From positions 62,001 through 126,000 of the forward strand of contig NZ_CP134053.1 in the NCBI RefSeq assembly GCF_031583065.1: DNA of 64,000 nt, read 5' to 3'. The stretch comes from Streptomyces sp. CGMCC 4.7035 (GTDB lineage: Bacteria; Actinomycetota; Actinomycetes; Streptomycetales; Streptomycetaceae). The notes under the pieces were generated by a model, which worked only from the letters and a program-made list of their open reading frames with translations, ran no database searches and was not told the DNA's origin. A program made the translations under genes and the position numbers. Shown piece by piece: positions 33,804 to 41,217 of the stretch (position 1 is the first letter of the stretch; every line of letters begins with the position of its first letter).

Positions 33804-34113
33804 GGAAAAACCCTCCCGGAAAGCACGAGAGGGAATGCGTATGCGTGCGACGCACGCCCCAGATGTCCCGCGGCCCCCAGCCGCCACACCCCCCTCAAGT
33901 CGCATGATCGTATAGGAACTTCAAAGTTTCACGGAATGCGATTAGCGGCCCCAGGAACTTTTGGCCGAAAACACTGTGGCCCCACCGGGGAATCGGACGC
34001 TGTCGGTAAATCCGAGGCCTACGTGGCGGCGGCCTGCACGACCCCTTGGGGTTGTGCAGGCCGCCGTCGTGTGGCACACCAGCGTTCAGTGGCAGGAAGT
34101 CCAGCGCCACGGA
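33804..34113. other. 310-bp interval with promoter of FG-GAP gene 1
   Basis: Contains an AT-rich patch at 33901-33960 with a 5-bp dyad AACTT-CA-AAGTT (33917-33928), likely part of the promoter or operator for FG-GAP gene 1, and the terminator of FG-GAP gene 2. No gene is seen. Confidence 0.45.
34027..34066 (-). terminator. Terminator of FG-GAP gene 2
   Basis: 19-bp arms at 34027-34045 and 34048-34066 pair with a single G-T, about 48 bp beyond the stop codon. Confidence 0.85.
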
Positions 34114-37100
34114 CTAGGACAGGGACTTGTACCCGCCCCACCCGGTCGCGATCTGCGTCCGCGAACCGAACGACCCCTTGCCGTCACCGTTGTTGCGCCA
34201 CACGTTCCCGCTGCTGTCGCGGGAGACGATGTCAGGCTTGCCGTCGTCCGTGATGTCGCCGACGCCGACGATGGCGTTGTAGCTGCCGCCCCAGTTGGTG
34301 AACACCTGCGCGCGGGCCTTGAAGGTGCCGGTGCTGGTGCCGTTGTAGCGGTAGAGGTTGTTGGACTTGTCCTGGGCGATGAGGTCGCCGATGCCGTCGC
34401 CGGTGATGTCGCCGACGCCGACGATCTTCTTGTAGGTCTTCCAGTTGGCGAAGATCTTGACCCGTGCGGACAGCTTGCCGGTGCTGGTGCCCTTGTACAG
34501 GTAGATGTCCCCGGTGGAGGCGTTGCGCGCGACGAGGTCCGGCCGGCCGTCGCTGCTGATGTCGCCGGGCGAGGTGAGCATGTCGTACTGGTTCCAGCCG
34601 CTGGTGCCGAGCGTCGTGTACGCCGTGGACGGCGTGGCCGCCTTGTTGCAGCCCGGCTTGTACAGGCGCAGGGATCCGTTGCTGTAGCGCACGAGGAGGT
34701 CGTTGCAGCGGTCGCCGCTCAGATCGCCGAAGGGGATCGCCGTGATGGTGGTGGGCCAGCCGGTGGCGGAGTACTTCGAGCTGAACTTGCCTGTGCCGGT
34801 GCCGCTGTGGAAGGTCAGGCCGCCGGAGGAGTTCAGGGTGAGCAGGTCGCCGCGGCCGTCCGGGCCGTCGGGGCTGGTGAAGTCGTGGCGTACGGCGGCT
34901 CCCCGGAGCAGGAAGCCCTTGCCGGTGGTCACGTTCGCCGCGGTGGACGTGCCCAGGCCGGTCGCCTTCAGGGTCCAGGTGAACTGGCCGTTCGGGAAGT
35001 AACCCCCGCTCGCCGTCCTGCCGTTCCAGGTCGCCGACACCCACCCCGAGGTCGCGCCGCCGGTGATCGTGCGGGTGGCCTTGCCGGTCGCGCCGCTCTG
35101 GACCGAGGTGAAGGTCAGGGACCAGGAGGTGGCCGGGCGGGAGAGGAACCAATTGCCGTGCCAGGGGTCCGACGAGGGCGGCTCCGCGATGTCCTCGGCC
35201 TCTGCGTGGAATGCCGTCGGTACGGACGGGGTGACGCCGGTCGTGGCGACGTGCGTCTGCTCGTACGCGTCGAACCAGGCGACCAGGCCCGTGTACTCGT
35301 CGACCGTCCAGCGGTAGCGGCGGTCCACGGCCAGGCCCGTGTCGGGCAGCTTGGAGGCGATCACGCGGGTGGTGCCGGTGGCGGCCTCGGTCAGGATCAG
35401 CTGGTCGGCCTCGTGGTCGTGGCGGACGGTGAAGCCGTCGCCGAGGAGTACGTCACCGGGGGTCACCGGCCTTGCCGTACCGGCCCTGGTGTCGTAGACC
35501 CCGGCCGAGGAGGTTCCGCAGGCCCAGTACACCCAGCGGCCCGCCGCCTGCAGCTCGCTCGGCACGCAGGAGAGGTCCGGGACCGTCACCGTGGCGAGGG
35601 TCTTGTTCTCGGTGAGGCTGTACGAGGTGAGCCGGCCGGCCGTGGTGGTGGCGCTCCAGAGGGTGGGTCCGTTCAGGGCGGCGGCGCGGACGGAGCGCTT
35701 CAGCTTCTGTCCCTGGCCGAACTCGCCGACGTACTGCATCGGGGTGGTGCCGCCGGAGTTGTAGACGGCGTAGTCGTCGGAGACATCGACGATGGTGCCG
35801 CCCTCGGTGTGGAACTCCAAGGTGCCGTAGCCGATGTTGACCAACCGGTCCGCGTTCTCCAGACCGCTGCCGCCCTCGTCGTTGTCGTAGTACGTGTCGA
35901 GGTAGACGTCCCTGGCGTCGACGCCGTCGTAGTTGCCCCACATGGCCGAACACGTGGTGTTCGGGTACGGGCACTTCGGGCTGATGGAAGAGCTCTCCGT
36001 GGCGGCGGACGCGGTCAGCTCGGTGCTGCCGTTGGTGGTGAGGGTGCGCACGGACGTGCTGTCGGAGGTGCTGCTGGTGCTGTCCTCCGCCACGCGCAGG
36101 CTGCCGCGGCTGAGGGCGAGGCCCGTCTTGGCGTTCTCGTACGGGGCGACCTTGTACAGCTTCTCCAGGACCGGGGAGCCGTCCGCGCCCTGGGTGATCC
36201 GGTGGACCCACCAGTCGGCGGCGTTCGTGCCGCCGGTGACGAGGGCGCCGCCGCTGGGGGTGGCCACCGGGTCGCCGTAGGACCGGGTGAGCAGGGTCTT
36301 CGTGGAGCCGTCGGTCAGGGAGACGGCCGTGACGGTGCTCTTGTCCGCGACCAGGACGAGCCAGTTCCCGACGAGCACGGGGGAGCCCACGGCGCCGGTG
36401 GCCGCCACCGGGACCGTCTCCTCGGCGGTGAGGTCGGCGCGGGACTTGAGGTGCAGGCCGCCGGTCGCGCTGTACCAGCCGATCCGGTCGTCGGTGAGCA
36501 CCAGCGAGAGCCCGGTGTCGGCACCGGTGAAGACCTTGGTGAACTCGGCGGTCGCGAAGTCGAGGTAGCCGACGTCGTAGGAGGTGGGGGAGCCGGTCGT
36601 GGCGTCGTAGGCGGTCGGGTAGGTGAGCAGTGCGCCCGCGGCGTCGCCGGTGCGCTGGTGGGCGCCCGTCACATAGCCCTTGTCGGTCGGGAACCCGGTC
36701 ACCCAGCGGTTGCGCTGCTTGCCGTCGACGTAGTCGAGCAGCTTCAGCCAGGTGCCGTCCATGCCCACGCCGTCGATGACGGGGTCGTGTTCGGCCGCGA
36801 CGACGGTGGTGCCGTACGTGCCGATGTAGGTGTCCCTCGGCATGTCCAGCGTGCGCAGCACGCTTCCGTCCGGGTTCGCCAGCGACACGGGTTCGGTGTA
36901 CGTCCGGTGCGGCAGCGCCACGGTGTCGGCACTCTGCCCGAACATGCCCGAGGGGCAGGAGACGCTGATGTCCCAGCAGCTGGTGGTGGTCGGCTGGTAC
37001 GGCTGGCCGGCGCCGGCGTTGCCGGGCGGGGTGTTGACGGTGACGGTGCTGCCGTTTTCGTAGCTCGTCCAGAGCAGCCCGGCGACATTGGCCTGCCGGT

Positions 37101-37317
37101 GCAGGAAGCCGGTCGCGCCGGCCGCGAGCAGCCGGTCCGAGCGAGGTGTCTCCATGCGCGGGTCGTCCAGGACGATCTCCGTGGTCCCGGCGGTCTGTGC
37201 GGTGACAGCTTCGGCGGACTCGCCGCCCTCGGAGACCACGACCACGGCCGCGACGGCGACCGCGAGTGAGGAGACGGCGGCGGTCAGGCCGCCCCGTCTC
37301 AGGGCGTGTCGGCCCAC
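34114..37317 (-). CDS. Secreted FG-GAP/VCBS repeat protein 2
   Basis: 1067 residues; GTG 37317 follows GGGAGGG. Signal peptide: RRGGLTAAVSSLAVAVAAVVVV. The architecture is the same as protein 1: long beta-propeller region, an Ig-like FlgD-type segment near residue 740-800 (YFPNGQFTWTLKATG), then four FG-GAP repeats ending in GWGGYKSLS. Cys residues in the propeller (CPYPNTTCSAM) suggest disulfides, consistent with export. The N-terminal two thirds have diverged strongly from protein 1 whereas residues ~898-1027 are virtually identical to it. Function unknown. Confidence 0.9.
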   Translation of the reverse strand: MGRHALRRGGLTAAVSSLAVAVAAVVVVSEGGESAEAVTAQTAGTTEIVLDDPRMETPRSDRLLAAGATGFLHRQANVAGLLWTSYENGSTVTVNTPPGNAGAGQPYQPTTTSCWDISVSCPSGMFGQSADTVALPHRTYTEPVSLANPDGSVLRTLDMPRDTYIGTYGTTVVAAEHDPVIDGVGMDGTWLKLLDYVDGKQRNRWVTGFPTDKGYVTGAHQRTGDAAGALLTYPTAYDATTGSPTSYDVGYLDFATAEFTKVFTGADTGLSLVLTDDRIGWYSATGGLHLKSRADLTAEETVPVAATGAVGSPVLVGNWLVLVADKSTVTAVSLTDGSTKTLLTRSYGDPVATPSGGALVTGGTNAADWWVHRITQGADGSPVLEKLYKVAPYENAKTGLALSRGSLRVAEDSTSSTSDSTSVRTLTTNGSTELTASAATESSSISPKCPYPNTTCSAMWGNYDGVDARDVYLDTYYDNDEGGSGLENADRLVNIGYGTLEFHTEGGTIVDVSDDYAVYNSGGTTPMQYVGEFGQGQKLKRSVRAAALNGPTLWSATTTAGRLTSYSLTENKTLATVTVPDLSCVPSELQAAGRWVYWACGTSSAGVYDTRAGTARPVTPGDVLLGDGFTVRHDHEADQLILTEAATGTTRVIASKLPDTGLAVDRRYRWTVDEYTGLVAWFDAYEQTHVATTGVTPSVPTAFHAEAEDIAEPPSSDPWHGNWFLSRPATSWSLTFTSVQSGATGKATRTITGGATSGWVSATWNGRTASGGYFPNGQFTWTLKATGLGTSTAANVTTGKGFLLRGAAVRHDFTSPDGPDGRGDLLTLNSSGGLTFHSGTGTGKFSSKYSATGWPTTITAIPFGDLSGDRCNDLLVRYSNGSLRLYKPGCNKAATPSTAYTTLGTSGWNQYDMLTSPGDISSDGRPDLVARNASTGDIYLYKGTSTGKLSARVKIFANWKTYKKIVGVGDITGDGIGDLIAQDKSNNLYRYNGTSTGTFKARAQVFTNWGGSYNAIVGVGDITDDGKPDIVSRDSSGNVWRNNGDGKGSFGSRTQIATGWGGYKSLS
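34235..34626. repeat. 392-bp near-identical tract, copy 2
   Basis: Partner of 30826-31217, same orientation, offset 3409 bp, one mismatch. Recombination between the copies would delete or duplicate one gene equivalent. Confidence 0.92.
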
Positions 37318-37597
37318 GTGAGGTTCCCTCCCCGCGAGGGCCCCCGCCCTCGCACAAGTGGCCGAACTTTACCAGCCTCTTTCCTGCTCTTTACCTCGGG
37401 GGTGATTTCCGGCCCCTCTTGACCGCGCGCGGAAGACTGCGCCCTTTTCTCAGCTCGCTGACAGGTTTCGCGCCTGCCTTCCATGTGCATGACGGATACC
37501 GACGGGAGGCCCCAAGTGCCCCAGGAGCCACATGAGGTGACGCCCCGTAAGGCCGTCGCGGTAGGCGCTGTGGCCGTGCGCCCGTACGCCGCTCCTC

Positions 37598-39043
37598 TCA
37601 GGGCCGCCAGGCCGAAACGACGTCCCGCGGCCCCCACACCAGCTCGACCTGGCCCTCGGGCAGGGTCGTACCGGACAGGGACACGACGGCCAGACCGGCG
37701 ACGCCGGGGTTGAATCCCGGCACCTGTGCGGCGCCCTGCGCGAGAGCGGCCAGGTCGTGTCGGTCGAAGGGCGTGCCCAGCCACTTCACCGATCCGGCGA
37801 AGTGGATCGTCCCGGCCACGGGAGCGCGGTCGGCCCCGATGAGATCGATCTCGGGCGAGAACTGGCGGTTCCACCAACCGCCCACCACTTCCGTGTCGGG
37901 CCATGGAAAGTCCCCTGAAACCGCAGCCAGTTCCAGGGCTTCACGGATCAGCGGCTCGGCGGCCCGCCCGCGCCACGCCGCCCATCGCCGTTCGACGATC
38001 CGGTACGCGGCTTCGGGGCGGCCACGTCGGGACAGTTCCTCAGCCGACCGCGTGGCGGCCAGGTAAAGCCTCAGGTTGCTGTCGGCCACGCGATAGAGGG
38101 CGGGCTTTCCCGGGCTGGCGGAGAGCGGGGACTCCGAGGCGAGTACGCGCTTCTCCTCGGTGAGGCGCCGCAGCAGTGGGGACAGTATCCCGGAGGGCAA
38201 CGCACCGCTCTGGCTGCCGGCGGCCGCGGCGATGTTTGCGTGCGTGCGGTCTCCGCTGCCCACCGCCTCCAGAACCCGGCGGGCCTGGTCGGGTGCGGGG
38301 AATTCGGCGAGGAGGGCCGCCGCCGGGACGCCGAAGAGAGGAGAGGCCGGGTCGGCGCACTCCGCCTTGATGAAGTCGAGTGCAGGGGTGCCGTGCGGCC
38401 AGGCGCGCAGCACGCCGGGCAGCCCGCCGGAGACGAGGTGGGCGTCGATGGCGTCGGCGCCGTCGAGCCCGAGCGCGTTCCCGACCTCGGCCGGATTGAG
38501 CGGCCCGAGCACGAGCGAGTCGGCCCGACCGTAGAAGGGCCGGTCGTAGGCGGTGAACCGCTCCATCATGTGCAGGTCGCTGCCGAGCAGCAGCAGCAGC
38601 ACGGGTCGCCGGGCGAGCAGCCTGTCCCAGGCGGTCTGGAGCGCTCCGTCGAACACGAGGTCCTGCTCGGAGAGCCAGGGGAGTTCGTCGAGGACGACGA
38701 TGCTGGGCGAGTCGGGGAGCACGGCGGCGAGGGTACGGAAGGCGTCGGGCCAGTTGGTCGGAGCGCTTTTCGGCAGGAGCTCGGGATCGGCAGGTAGAGA
38801 GGACTCCCTGAGCTCCGCGATGAAATCGGCGATCCCTTCGACGGGGGACGCGCCCTTGGTCGCGGTGAAGAACACGTACGGCCGCTGGGATCGGTCGCAG
38901 AACTCCTGCACGAGTCGCGACTTGCCGACCTGCCGTCGTCCCCTTATGGCGAGGGCGGCCCCGGTGCCTTCGCCGGTGACCCGGTCGAGGCGCTTGTGGA
39001 GGAGGGACAGCTCGGTGTCTCGGCCTACGAACGGGGTGGGCAT
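37598..39043 (-). CDS. AAA+ ATPase with C-terminal DUF234-like domain
   Basis: 481-residue P-loop ATPase of the archaeal-ATPase type. Walker A is RGRRQVGKSRL (about residues 33-43) and Walker B is IVVLDELPWL; sensor region LLLLLGSDLHMMERF. A winged-helix segment follows, then a C-terminal domain resembling DUF234, related to PD-(D/E)xK nucleases (FSPEIDLIGAD and GSVKW provide candidate acidic and Lys residues). The partner and role are unknown; related ATPases are found near mobile and defence loci. ATG 39043 follows GGAGG. A 36-bp near-palindrome lies 46 bp upstream. Confidence 0.87.
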   Translation of the reverse strand: MPTPFVGRDTELSLLHKRLDRVTGEGTGAALAIRGRRQVGKSRLVQEFCDRSQRPYVFFTATKGASPVEGIADFIAELRESSLPADPELLPKSAPTNWPDAFRTLAAVLPDSPSIVVLDELPWLSEQDLVFDGALQTAWDRLLARRPVLLLLLGSDLHMMERFTAYDRPFYGRADSLVLGPLNPAEVGNALGLDGADAIDAHLVSGGLPGVLRAWPHGTPALDFIKAECADPASPLFGVPAAALLAEFPAPDQARRVLEAVGSGDRTHANIAAAAGSQSGALPSGILSPLLRRLTEEKRVLASESPLSASPGKPALYRVADSNLRLYLAATRSAEELSRRGRPEAAYRIVERRWAAWRGRAAEPLIREALELAAVSGDFPWPDTEVVGGWWNRQFSPEIDLIGADRAPVAGTIHFAGSVKWLGTPFDRHDLAALAQGAAQVPGFNPGVAGLAVVSLSGTTLPEGQVELVWGPRDVVSAWRP

Positions 39044-39088
39044 GGGACCGACCTCCAGGGAGGGGCGGGCGGACGGCAGGTTACAGGT

Positions 39089-39124
39089 TATGTAGATTCA
39101 TTCTACGTAGATTGAATCTACATA
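39089..39124. promoter_or_regulatory. 36-bp near-perfect palindrome upstream of AAA ATPase
   Basis: Outer 12-bp arms TATGTAGATTCA / TGAATCTACATA are perfect and enclose an inner perfect palindrome TCTACGTAGA; only the two single spacer bases break symmetry. The unit GTAGAWT recurs four times. It is AT-rich against a GC-rich background and sits in the ATPase promoter region, so a dimer-of-dimers operator is the best guess. It also contains the stop of the minus-strand remnant at 39118. Confidence 0.6.
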
Positions 39125-39237
39125 CACTCGGGCTCGACGAAGAGCTGCTCCGTGGAAGTGACGGTTGATGCCAGGTCCAGCCAACGGGTGACAGTGTCGA
39201 GGTCGGAGCAGGTACCGATGCGATCGCGGACGGAGAA
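39118..39237 (-). pseudogene. C-terminal remnant resembling Rpn-family nuclease/transposase-like proteins
   Basis: In the minus frame ending at the TAG 39118-39120, the stretch VRDRIGTCSDLDTVTRWLD followed by a TSTEQLF segment matches, as I recall, the C-terminal helix pattern of Streptomyces Rpn-type proteins (R-E-R-I-x-x-C-T-D-L-D-x-L-x-x-W ... A-E-D-L-F). The frame upstream of ~39237 does not continue the family; from there the opposite strand encodes a DUF5753 fragment. I interpret it as a truncated relic, probably not expressed. Moderate to low certainty. Confidence 0.4.
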
Positions 39238-39484
39238 CCTCACGGTCCGGGTCATCCCGTTCGACGTGGACGGGTTCGCCGGGGCCAATGCCTCCATGCT
39301 GTACGCGGGTGGCTTCGTGCCCCCGTTGGACACCGCCAAGCGGGACGCGCCTCATGGTGGCCCGATCCTGGACGCCGAGTCCCAACTGGCCCGGTTTCGA
39401 ACGCTCTTCCGTAAGGTGGAGTCGGCGGCGCTCGACCCCGGGCGGTCGCGGGACTTCATCCACCGCTTGGCGAAGGGGATGTGA
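39233..39484 (+). pseudogene. Truncated DUF5753 (Scr1-type) regulator remnant
   Basis: The frame encodes the C-terminal ~80 residues of a DUF5753 domain (NLTVRVIPFDVDGFAGANA, LDTAKRDAPHG, and a final SRDFIHRLAKGM). In intact genes this follows an N-terminal XRE helix-turn-helix and ~150 more residues; those are absent because the sequence upstream of ~39233 belongs to another gene relic on the other strand. A GTG at 39152 could start a short ORF but would produce no HTH. It still precedes its normal partner, a DUF397 gene, by 3 bp. Confidence 0.65.
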
Positions 39485-39487
39485 AAC

Positions 39488-39667
39488 ATGACCCAGTGGC
39501 AGAAGTCGTCCTTCTCCGGCGGCGGCGATGGGGATGAGTGCGTGGAACTCGCCTACGGAGAGCACTCGTTGCTGATCCGCGAGAGCGATGACCCCGCCCG
39601 AATACTCCAGGCTGGCCGAGTCGAACTGGCGGCCCTTCTGCGCCAGTTGAAGCGCAATCCCTCATGA
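39488..39667 (+). CDS. DUF397 domain protein
   Basis: 59-residue DUF397 protein (start MTQWQKSSFSGGGDGDECVE, with the conserved W-x-K-S-S-x-S and E-C-V-E-x-A). In Streptomyces these small proteins are paired with XRE-DUF5753 regulators and act in antitoxin-like or developmental control circuits. Here the pair is broken, since the regulator is truncated. ATG at 39488 is the only sensible start. It overlaps the next gene by ATGA. Confidence 0.85.
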   Translation: MTQWQKSSFSGGGDGDECVELAYGEHSLLIRESDDPARILQAGRVELAALLRQLKRNPS

Positions 39668-40038
39668 ACGACGACGAGCTCACCAAGGCCCTGTCCGTCG
39701 TCCTGCGCGACCTCGCCGCGCAGTGCCCGGTGCAACCGGTCGTACGTGACGCCGAAGACGGAGGCATCACCCTGTACGCCCCTGACGCCTCGGGCTGGGG
39801 CGTATACGTGTGGCCGGACTCCCGTCCGGGCGCGCGCCTCGCCGAGATCGCGGACAGGGTCCAGGACTGGGCGGTCGAGGCACTGTGGGCGGAGGGTGCG
39901 TCCGCGGTCTGGCCGCCCTGTCCCGCTCATCCGGATACGCATCCGCTGACGGCGACCGTCGTGGAGGGCAAGGCCGTGTGGGCATGTCCGAGGAGTGGGG
40001 TCGCCGTCGCGTTCATCGGTGAGCTCGGAGAGCTGTAA
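39664..40038 (+). CDS. Hypothetical protein coupled to DUF397
   Basis: 124-residue soluble protein with no motif I can assign. Features: N-terminal helix (DELTKALSVVLRDLAAQ), a beta strand run (ITLYAPDASGWGVYVWPD), a single C-P-x-H segment (WPPCPAHPDTHPL) and a late Cys (AVWACPRSG), a pattern that could bind metal. It overlaps the DUF397 stop by 4 bp, so the two are co-translated. Its stop codon lies exactly at the junction with the pectate lyase pseudogene, suggesting the cassette end coincides with a recombination point. Confidence 0.7.
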   Translation: MNDDELTKALSVVLRDLAAQCPVQPVVRDAEDGGITLYAPDASGWGVYVWPDSRPGARLAEIADRVQDWAVEALWAEGASAVWPPCPAHPDTHPLTATVVEGKAVWACPRSGVAVAFIGELGEL

Positions 40039-41083
40039 AAACCATCGATGCCAACACCGACGACGCGGGCAAGAAGCTGACCTGCGCCGACTACTCCGCC
40101 GGCACCGGCTACTCGCGCGACGCCTACCTCAAGGCGTACGACCCCGCCGGCTACGGCCGCTCGAAGCTGCCGTCGGGCACGCAGGAGAAGGCCCGCGCCG
40201 CCGCCCAGGCCAAGCAGGCGAAGAACATCGTCTTCAAGGTGCCCGCCAACACCACGATCGTGGGCGTGCCGGGCAGCAACGCCGGGATCACCGGCGGCAT
40301 GCTCCAGGTGCAGAACGTGGACAACGTCATCATCCGCAACCTCGCCTTCTCCGCCACCGAGGACTGCTTCCCGCAGTGGGACCCGACCGACGGCGACAAG
40401 GGCAACTGGAACTCGAACTACGACTCGGTCACCCTGCGCGGGGCCACCCACGTCTGGGCCGACCACAACAGCTTCACCGACGCGGCGCACTTCGACAGCG
40501 CCAACCCGAAGTACTTCGGCCGCGAGTACCAGATCCACGACGGCGCCCTCGACATCACCAAGGGCTCGGACCTGGTGACCGTCGAGCGTAACCAGTTCAC
40601 CAACCACGACAAGACGATGCTGATCGGCAGCAGCGACACCGACAGCGTCGGCAAGCTGCGCGTCTCCATCCACCACAACGTGTGGAAGGGCATCGTGCAG
40701 CGGGCTCCGCTGACCCGTATCGGCCAGGTCCACATCTGCAACAACTACTTCGACACGACACCCTGGACGGGTACGCGCCGCTCTACAGCATCAACTCCCG
40801 CGCCAAGGCCCAGGTCGTCGCCGAGAACAACTACTGGAAGGTGCCGTCCGGCGGGAAGGTCGCCAAGCTGCTCAGCGGCGACGGCACCGGCTCGGTCGCG
40901 GGCAGCGGCAACCTCGTCAACGGCACGGCGACCGACCTCGTCGCCGCTTACAACGCCACGTCGTCGAAGAAGATCAAGACGACGGTGAACTGGACGCCGA
41001 CGCTCACCGGGGGCCTTCAGACGTCCGCGAAGAACCTGCCGACGGAGCTGGCGACCACGACCGGCGCCGGCGTCCTCTCCTAG
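40036..41083 (+). pseudogene. Pectate lyase (PL1) pseudogene: 5' truncated and frameshifted
   Basis: The sequence encodes a PL1 right-handed beta-helix lyase without start codon, signal peptide or the first strands: homology begins at KTIDANTDD right at the stop of the preceding gene. Family landmarks are present: GVPGSNAGITGGMLQVQNV, HVWADHNSF, DGALDITKGSD, NHDKTMLIG, RAPLTRIGQVHICNNYF. Near 40755-40765 one base is missing relative to the coding frame: the first frame goes to nonsense after NNYFDTT while LDGYAPLYSINSRAKAQV continues in another frame to the TAG at 41081. Both lesions argue for a dead gene. It would have been a secreted pectin-degrading enzyme. Confidence 0.85.
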
Positions 41084-41118
41084 GCGCGGGCCCAGGGCCA
41101 CGCCCAGGACACCAGTGG

Positions 41119-41143
41119 CCGTCGCGCGCCGGGGGCGCGACGG
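41119..41143. terminator. Short GC hairpin after pectate lyase pseudogene
   Basis: CCGTCGCGC / GCGCGACGG, 9-bp perfect stem with a 7-nt loop, 35 bp after the pseudogene stop. Confidence 0.55.
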
Positions 41144-41153
41144 TCATCGGTGA

Positions 41154-41198
41154 GACACAGGGGCCCGGGAAGCTGCACGCTTCCCGGGCCCCTGTGTC
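41154..41198. terminator. Strong bidirectional terminator
   Basis: Perfect 20-bp inverted repeat (41154-41173 and 41179-41198; begins GACACAGGGGCCCGGGAAGC) with a 5-nt loop, between the pseudogene and the convergent metG stop. Confidence 0.9.
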
Positions 41199-41217
41199 GG
41201 ATGACGTGGAACCGGTC

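Noticed and set aside
33961..37269. 1102-codon open frame on the plus strand
   Set aside because: Antisense of the FG-GAP 2 gene, which has a signal peptide, SD and recognisable repeats on the minus strand.
37483..37713. Short plus-strand ORF (starts MCMTDTDGRPQVPQEPHEV)
   Set aside because: The first ~35 codons have plausible codon usage, but there is no SD and the frame runs into the AAA ATPase gene in antisense; a relic is possible but unsupported.
39089..39124. The 36-bp palindrome as a Rho-independent terminator
   Set aside because: It is AT-rich with no GC-rich stem, and lies upstream of the ATPase start rather than after an intact gene; an operator is more likely.
40755..40765. Programmed frameshift in the pectate lyase gene
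   Set aside because: No slippery sequence or downstream structure typical of programmed shifting, and the gene also lacks its 5' end; a pseudogene explains both.
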